Shown: piece after piece, positions 57,119-61,656 of the stretch | How positions within the stretch are numbered: position 1 is the stretch's first letter | How the letters are laid out: every line of letters starts with the position of its first letter | Source: Beijerinckiaceae bacterium | GTDB lineage: Bacteria > Pseudomonadota > Alphaproteobacteria > Rhizobiales > Beijerinckiaceae | Direction of reading: 5' to 3' | NCBI GenBank assembly: GCA_947456505.1 | Contig: CANGTC010000007.1 | Location: 1-61,656, forward strand | Length of the DNA stretch: 61,656 nt | Notes under the pieces: generated by a model | The model's database searches: none | Told to the model about the DNA's origin: nothing | What the model saw: only the letters and a program-made list of their open reading frames with translations | Translations under genes and position numbers: made by a program

Positions 57119-58150
57119 ATGCGGATTGCCGGTCTTTGCATCGCAGCGCTGGCGATCTGCGCGCCGGATCCAGCTCCCGCGCAGGATGCTGTGGCGCAGT
57201 TCTACAGGGGCAAGCAGATCTCCATTGTAGTCGGTACTACGGCCGGGGGCGGGTATGACGCCTACGCCCGCTTCATAGCCCGCCATTTTGGCGATCACAT
57301 TCCCGGTAACCCTGGCGTCATCGTCTCCAACATGCCCGGCGCCGGGAGCAATCTGGCCGCCTACCATGTGGCGGCCACGGCGCCGAAGGATGGCACAGTC
57401 ATAGGCGCCATCTTCGCGGGCGCCTTGCTGGAGCCGCTCATCGGCACGACCACCGTGCGTCACGACCCCAATCGTTTCCAGTTGCTGGGCTCGGCCAACG
57501 ACGACGTCTATGTGTGCCTCGCGCGCAAGGACGCCCCCGTCAAGACCTTTGCCGAGGCGCTCGAAAAGCCTCTCATCATGGGCGCCAGCATGGCCAGCTC
57601 CAGCGCTGATTTCGCCATGACCTTGAACAATGTTCTGGGCGCAAAGTTCAGGACGGTTCTGGGTTATACCGGCAGTCGCTCCATCATGCTCGCCATGGAG
57701 AAGGGCGAGGTGCAGGGCGCCTGCGGTTTCGCCTGGCCCTCCATCTCCGTCACCAATCCCGAATGGTTCGGCGAGAGTGGACCGATGCGTGTTCTGGCCC
57801 AGACCCATGCCAAGGGCTATCCCGGCCTCAACAAGGAGGGTGTGCCGCGCGCCAGTGATTTCGCCAGAACGCCCGAGCAGCGCGAGATCATGGAGCTGTT
57901 CTTCAGCCACACCAGTTTCGGTCGCCCCTATCTTGTGGCGGGCGAGGCGCCCGCCGACCGGGTCGCCGTCCTGCGCAAGGCTTTCATGGAGACCATGCGC
58001 GATCCCCAATTCATGGCGGAGGCCCAGCGCGCGGGTCTCGATATCGACGCCGTCGATGGGGTTGAGACCCAGCGCCTCGTGCGGCGCTTTTACGAAACAT
58101 CACCCGATATCATCGGGAAGGTGAAAAAGGCGCTGCAGCCGCCGCAATGA
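57119..58150 (+). CDS. TctC/Bug-family periplasmic binding protein (second copy)
   Basis: 343 aa with a short signal peptide (residues 1-20). It is clearly related along its whole length to the protein at 56044-57105 (shared AGGGYDAYARFIARH, NMPGAGSN, GTTxVxHDP, ARKDAP and GEV-x-ACG-x-AWPS motifs), so this is a tandem duplication. The conservation of ligand-loop residues suggests related substrates. Cotranscribed with the next hydrolase gene. Confidence 0.88.
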   Translation: MRIAGLCIAALAICAPDPAPAQDAVAQFYRGKQISIVVGTTAGGGYDAYARFIARHFGDHIPGNPGVIVSNMPGAGSNLAAYHVAATAPKDGTVIGAIFAGALLEPLIGTTTVRHDPNRFQLLGSANDDVYVCLARKDAPVKTFAEALEKPLIMGASMASSSADFAMTLNNVLGAKFRTVLGYTGSRSIMLAMEKGEVQGACGFAWPSISVTNPEWFGESGPMRVLAQTHAKGYPGLNKEGVPRASDFARTPEQREIMELFFSHTSFGRPYLVAGEAPADRVAVLRKAFMETMRDPQFMAEAQRAGLDIDAVDGVETQRLVRRFYETSPDIIGKVKKALQPPQ

Positions 58151-58193
58151 CGGATTGCCAGCGTCCAGCGAAAAAACCAGAAGGGAGAATGTC

Positions 58194-59576
58194 ATGGACC
58201 GCCGTAATTTTCTGCAATCCGCTTCGCTCGTCGCCGCAGCCTCCGCAGGTGCGGGAGTAGGGGCAGGGGTCGCCCTTGCGGCTGAAGATAAGATCCTGCT
58301 CGCACAGGCGCCTGCGCCAGCAGCCTCCGCAGCCGCCAGGCCCGCCGTATCCCACGGTGGTCCGATGACGAAGCGTTGGACCGAGCAGCGCTGGCAACTC
58401 GACAATATCATCCAGGCCAATGGCATGGATTGGGACCAGCCGCGCTCGATCTATCTCAGCTCCCCTTGTGGTCCCGAGGCCAATGGCGACATCGCGGGCG
58501 TGCGCGCGCGCATCCGCAAATATGCCGACGCCGCGCCCGCCTTCGAGGCCGTGGCCCGCCGTCGCGAGGCTCGGGCGAAAGAGGCCGAGGCGGCTGGCAA
58601 CACGATCACCGCGCGCGACAATTATTTCATCGCCTCCGTCTGGTGGGGCGCCGCCCAATGGCCCATCGACGAGGCGGACGAGCAGAACCTCGCCTACAAC
58701 AAGAGCAAGCGCGATTGCTATGCCAAATACGCCAAGATCGCCGACCACCGCGTCGAGGAGGTCTGGGTGCCCTTCGGGGAGAAGAAACTGCCCGCATGGC
58801 TGCATCTTCCCTATGGTTATTCGGGCGGCAAGGTTCCCGCCGTGATCGCCGTACCCGGCATGGACAGCCTGAAGGAGATCAGCGTCGCGCTGTATGGCGA
58901 CCGCTGGCTAAGCCGCGGCATCGCCGTGCTCGCCATCGATGGACCGGGCCAATATGAAAGCCCCTTGCTGGGCATCTATGTCTCCATGGATAACTGGATG
59001 CGCGCCGGCAAGGCCTGTGTCGATTATCTCGCCACGCGCCCGGAAATCGATATCGACAAGATCGGCATGACCGGCAACAGCTTCGGGTCGTTCTTCTCGA
59101 CCATTGCGGCGGCGAACGAACCGCGCATCAAGGCGGTCTCCGTCTCCGCAACCTGTCTGGAGCCCGGTTGCCACACGATTTTCGAAGAGGCCTCGCCGAC
59201 CTTCAAGATGCGTTTCATGTTCATGTCGAATATCATGGAGGAGAAGGCCTTCGACGAATTTCGCAAGACCCTCACATGGGAAGGCCATGCGGAAAAGATC
59301 CGCGTGCCCTATCTGTGCATCGCCGGTGAGGCGGATGAGCTTTCGCCCATGCGCTACACCGACGCCTTGTTCAAGACGCTCACTTCGCCCAAGCAGTTGG
59401 TGGTGTATCAGGACTCCCGTCATTCCGTTGGCGGTGTGCCCTCGGCCATCCTGGGCCCCAACCCTGCGATTGTGGTCGCGGACTGGATGGCGGCGCGTCT
59501 GGCAGGCAAGCCCATGACCAGCGAGAAGTGGTATGTGGACGCCACCGGCCGTGTGACGAAGTCCGCATTCGCATGA
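58194..59576 (+). CDS. Tat-exported alpha/beta hydrolase
   Basis: 460 aa from the ATG at 58194 (AGGGAG upstream). The N-terminus has a twin-arginine signal (DRRNFLQSASLVAA). The C-terminal half is an alpha/beta hydrolase of the dienelactone/FrsA-like type: nucleophile Ser296 in GNSFGS, Asp381 in GEADELSP and His410 in SRHS fit a catalytic triad. A helical N-terminal domain precedes it. Together with the two upstream TctC proteins it may cleave an ester or C-C bond of an imported compound in the periplasm. The substrate is unknown. Confidence 0.8.
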   Translation: MDRRNFLQSASLVAAASAGAGVGAGVALAAEDKILLAQAPAPAASAAARPAVSHGGPMTKRWTEQRWQLDNIIQANGMDWDQPRSIYLSSPCGPEANGDIAGVRARIRKYADAAPAFEAVARRREARAKEAEAAGNTITARDNYFIASVWWGAAQWPIDEADEQNLAYNKSKRDCYAKYAKIADHRVEEVWVPFGEKKLPAWLHLPYGYSGGKVPAVIAVPGMDSLKEISVALYGDRWLSRGIAVLAIDGPGQYESPLLGIYVSMDNWMRAGKACVDYLATRPEIDIDKIGMTGNSFGSFFSTIAAANEPRIKAVSVSATCLEPGCHTIFEEASPTFKMRFMFMSNIMEEKAFDEFRKTLTWEGHAEKIRVPYLCIAGEADELSPMRYTDALFKTLTSPKQLVVYQDSRHSVGGVPSAILGPNPAIVVADWMAARLAGKPMTSEKWYVDATGRVTKSAFA

Positions 59577-59585
59577 CGTGAACAG

Positions 59586-59621
59586 GGATGGCCGTTGGTC
59601 TTGCCGCCAGCGGCCATCCTT
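59586..59621 (+). terminator. Hairpin terminator after the hydrolase
   Basis: A 13-bp stem (59586-59598 with 59607-59619, one G-T pair) with an 8-nt loop, followed by only a short T stretch. It begins 9 nt after the hydrolase stop. Confidence 0.65.
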
Positions 59622-59680
59622 GCCCCCGGGCTCGGGAGGGACTAGCGTTTGATCGACTCGGCAGTCGCAACGAGGCCCTC

Positions 59681-59926
59681 TTGATCGACCGCATTATCAA
59701 ATTTCTTGCCTTGTCCCTCGGGGTATTGCTGATTTTCCTCGTCGGCTTTTTCGTCGCGCTCCTCAACGAGGAGACGAAGCCCCCTGTCCCCACGCCGGCG
59801 CCTCCGCCCATGGCCGAAGCCGCGCCCCCCAAAATGGACCAGAATCCCAACGACCTGACCACCAAGCGGGTCAAGACCATCATCGTGCGCCCCGAAGATC
59901 TGTCCTCGACTTCTGTAAACCCCTGA
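59681..59926 (+). CDS. Small bitopic membrane protein
   Basis: About 81 aa from a TTG at 59681 (GAGG 5 nt upstream); an in-frame ATG at 59588 lies inside the terminator stem and is unlikely. One membrane helix (about residues 6-28: IIKFLALSLGVLLIFLVGFFVALL) and a Pro-rich hydrophilic tail. No family recognised. Confidence 0.5.
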   Translation: MIDRIIKFLALSLGVLLIFLVGFFVALLNEETKPPVPTPAPPPMAEAAPPKMDQNPNDLTTKRVKTIIVRPEDLSSTSVNP

Positions 59927-60032
59927 TTTGCAAGCAACTTGGGGAGGGCGCAGGGCCGATGGCTGAGCTTCCTTGATCGCAGCCTCCAAATCAGGCACAA
60001 CCCTGACAGCGTCACCCTCGTCCAGAGGCCCC

Positions 60033-61346
60033 ATGTCCCAGTCCCTGCGCGTTGGCATAGCCGGTCTCGGCAACGTCGGCGCTTCCGTCATCCGTCTTCT
60101 TGACCGCCAGTCCGCCGCCCTTGCGAGCCGCACGGGGCGCTCCATCAAGGTCGTGGCCGTATGCGCCCGCGAGCGTAACCGTGAGCGGGGCATTGATGTC
60201 TCGGGCTTCACCTGGTTCGACGATCCCGTGGCGCTGGCCCGTTCGCCGGACATCGACCTCTTTGTCGAGTTGATGGGCGGGGCTGAAGGGGCGGCCCGGG
60301 AGGCCGTGGAAGTGGCGCTCGCCGCAGGCAAGTCCGTCGTCACCGCCAACAAGGCGCTGCTGGCCGCCCACGGCATGGCTCTGGCCAAGCTGGCGGAAGA
60401 CAAGCATGTGGCGCTGGCCTTCGAGGCCTCGGTCGCTGGGGGCATCCCCATTGTCAAGACCCTGCGCGAGGGTCTGGCGGGCAACCAGATCGTGCGCGTC
60501 TATGGGATCCTGAACGGCACCTGCAATTACATCCTCTCCCGCATGGAGTTGGAGGGCCTGTCCTTCGAGGCCTGCCTCAAGGAGGCCCAGAGGCTCGGCT
60601 ATGCGGAGGCGGATCCGACCTTCGACATCGGCGGCTTCGATTCCGCCAACAAGCTCGCGATCCTGACGGCGCTTGCTTTCGGCACTGCGGTGGACCTCGA
60701 CGCCATTCATGTGGAGGGGATCCAGTCGATCACTCTGGCCGATCTCAAGGCCGCGGATGAGCTGGGCTATCGCATCAAGCTCCTGGGCGTCGCCCAGCGC
60801 ACGGCGGGTGGCATCGAGCAGCGCGTCCACCCCACGATGATCCCCAAATCCTCGTCCGTGGCGCAGGTCATGGGGGTCACCAACGCCGTCACCATCGACG
60901 CCGATGCGGTGAAGGAATTGACGCTGGTTGGCCCTGGGGCAGGGGGCGACGCCACCGCTTCCGCCGTGGTGGCCGACATCGCCGACATCGCCAAGGGCAT
61001 CCGCTCGGCTCCCTTCGGCCTGCCGGTCGCCGATCTCGAGTCCGCCACGCGCCTGCCCATGCAGCGCCACGAAGGCGGCTATTATATTCGTCTGTCGGTC
61101 CATGACCGGCCGGGCGCCGCCGCCGCTATCGCCACCCGCATGGCCGAGCGCCAGATCTCGCTGGAGAGCATCGTGCAGCGCAGCCGCCCCGCCAAACCCG
61201 GCGAAGTCAGCGCCAATGGGGTTGTGCCGGTCATCCTGATGACCTACGCAACCTCCGAAACGACAATTCGGGAAGTTCTGGAAGCCGTCGTCAAGGACGG
61301 CTATATCGCCGAACGCCCGCAAGTCATCCGAATCGAGCGCGAATAG
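60033..61346 (+). CDS. hom: Homoserine dehydrogenase
   Basis: Reduces aspartate semialdehyde to homoserine for threonine and methionine synthesis. 437 aa from the ATG at 60033 (AGAGG upstream), monofunctional form. The N-terminal Rossmann fold has [11 protein letters not shown]. The catalytic domain carries [13 protein letters not shown] and [12 protein letters not shown]...[22 protein letters not shown]-terminal ACT domain (about 355-437: [34 protein letters not shown]) suggests feedback control by threonine. It is followed 31 bp later by glpX. Confidence 0.96.
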   Translation: MSQSLRVGIAGLGNVGASVIRLLDRQSAALASRTGRSIKVVAVCARERNRERGIDVSGFTWFDDPVALARSPDIDLFVELMGGAEGAAREAVEVALAAGKSVVTANKALLAAHGMALAKLAEDKHVALAFEASVAGGIPIVKTLREGLAGNQIVRVYGILNGTCNYILSRMELEGLSFEACLKEAQRLGYAEADPTFDIGGFDSANKLAILTALAFGTAVDLDAIHVEGIQSITLADLKAADELGYRIKLLGVAQRTAGGIEQRVHPTMIPKSSSVAQVMGVTNAVTIDADAVKELTLVGPGAGGDATASAVVADIADIAKGIRSAPFGLPVADLESATRLPMQRHEGGYYIRLSVHDRPGAAAAIATRMAERQISLESIVQRSRPAKPGEVSANGVVPVILMTYATSETTIREVLEAVVKDGYIAERPQVIRIERE

Positions 61347-61377
61347 CGCGCCCCCTTTCCCCGGCCAGAGGACCATC

Positions 61378-61656
61378 ATGCCCGATCTTGTCATCCAGGA
61401 AGAAAAGATCATCGAGCGCATCCTGACGCTCGAACTCGTCCGCGTGACCGAGCGCGCCGCCGTGGCCTCCGCGCGTCTGCGTGGCCGGGGCGACGAGAAA
61501 GCCGCCGACCAGGCCGCCGTGGACGCCATGCGCCGGGAGTTGAACCGCCTGCCCATCGACGGCACCGTGGTCATCGGCGAGGGCGAGCGCGACGAGGCGC
61601 CCATGCTCTTCATCGGCGAGCGCCTTGGCACCCGCACCGGCCCGCGCGTCGACATC
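61378..61656 (+). CDS. glpX: Class II fructose-1,6-bisphosphatase, partial
   Basis: First 93 codons only; the gene runs off the right edge. Removes the 1-phosphate of fructose 1,6-bisphosphate in gluconeogenesis or the Calvin cycle. The GlpX signature [21 protein letters not shown] (metal and substrate site) is present. AGAGGA precedes the ATG. The adjacency to hom is common in alphaproteobacteria. Confidence 0.93.
   Translation, partial: MPDLVIQEEKIIERILTLELVRVTERAAVASARLRGRGDEKAADQAAVDAMRRELNRLPIDGTVVIGEGERDEAPMLFIGERLGTRTGPRVDI

Noticed and set aside
57080-58009. 309-codon minus frame opposite the second TctC gene
   Set aside because: Shadow of a well-supported gene; a similar shadow exists opposite the first copy because the two are paralogues.
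60012-61655. 547-codon minus frame opposite hom and glpX
   Set aside because: Shadow frame produced by GC-rich codons of hom; hom and glpX have clear family motifs and start sites.

Overview
The window is dominated by one almost complete flagellar gene cluster of roughly 51 kb (about 0.6-51 kb). The rest (about 52-61.7 kb) is ordinary chromosomal metabolism. The host is most likely an alphaproteobacterium, probably of the order Hyphomicrobiales (Rhizobiales). This rests on high-GC codon use on the right side, the aminotransferase / homoserine dehydrogenase / glpX neighbourhood, and tandem TctC-type binding proteins. I cannot name the genus. No tRNA, rRNA, CRISPR array or intact insertion sequence was seen.

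The flagellar system is not of the CtrA-controlled Caulobacter/Sinorhizobium type. It has the sigma54-FliA-FlgM logic and parts list of gammaproteobacterial flagella and of the Rhodobacter sphaeroides Fla1 system: FlhF, FlhG, FliA and FlgM, an FlgP/FlgT pair, and two enhancer-binding proteins encoded divergently. One regulator (45759 down to 44599, FleT-like) keeps the sigma54-contact loop GAFTGA but has no DNA-binding domain. The other (46084-47241, FleQ-like) has the DNA-binding domain but a variant loop, GAYTGS. By hand I find nine sites matching the -24/-12 sigma54 promoter (TGGCAC-N5-TTGC), each just upstream of a transcription unit, and one good sigma28 (FliA) site upstream of fliS.

Layout. 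1-632: no convincing gene; short repeats and a strong hairpin. 633-1070: unknown 145-aa gene with a sigma54 promoter. 1687-3554: flagellin and a lytic transglycosylase. 3674-4117: lone + strand membrane protein. 18923 down to 4101: flgBCDEFGHIJKL, with enormous FlgE (1372 aa) and FlgK (1406 aa). 20234 down to 19003: two small proteins and a first FliL. 21173 down to 20361: extra hook/rod paralogue. 26179 down to 21321: flhA-flhF-flhG-fliA. 26355-29742: flgP-flgT-flgA-flgM-flgN-like and a small membrane protein. 31423 down to 29773: a bitopic MotF-like protein and a PDZ protein. 38841 down to 31601: fliKLMNOPQR-flhB. 45759 down to 38894: fleT-fliEFGHIJ. 46084-47241: fleQ. 47631 down to 47242: fliS. 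47792-50866: a second FlgE-like protein, motA and motB. 50870-54586: small secreted proteins, a methyltransferase-like protein and an alcohol dehydrogenase. 54686-61656: an aminotransferase, two TctC proteins, a Tat-exported hydrolase, homoserine dehydrogenase and the start of glpX.

The oddest points are: the giant hook and first junction protein; two further FlgE/F/G-family paralogues under their own sigma54 promoters; FlhB with NPKR instead of the NPTH self-cleavage motif; an FlhF that keeps its P-loop but has lost the other SRP-GTPase signatures, beside an FlhG lacking the FlhF-activating N-terminus; and two FliL proteins. No fliD, rpoN or chemotaxis gene lies in the window.
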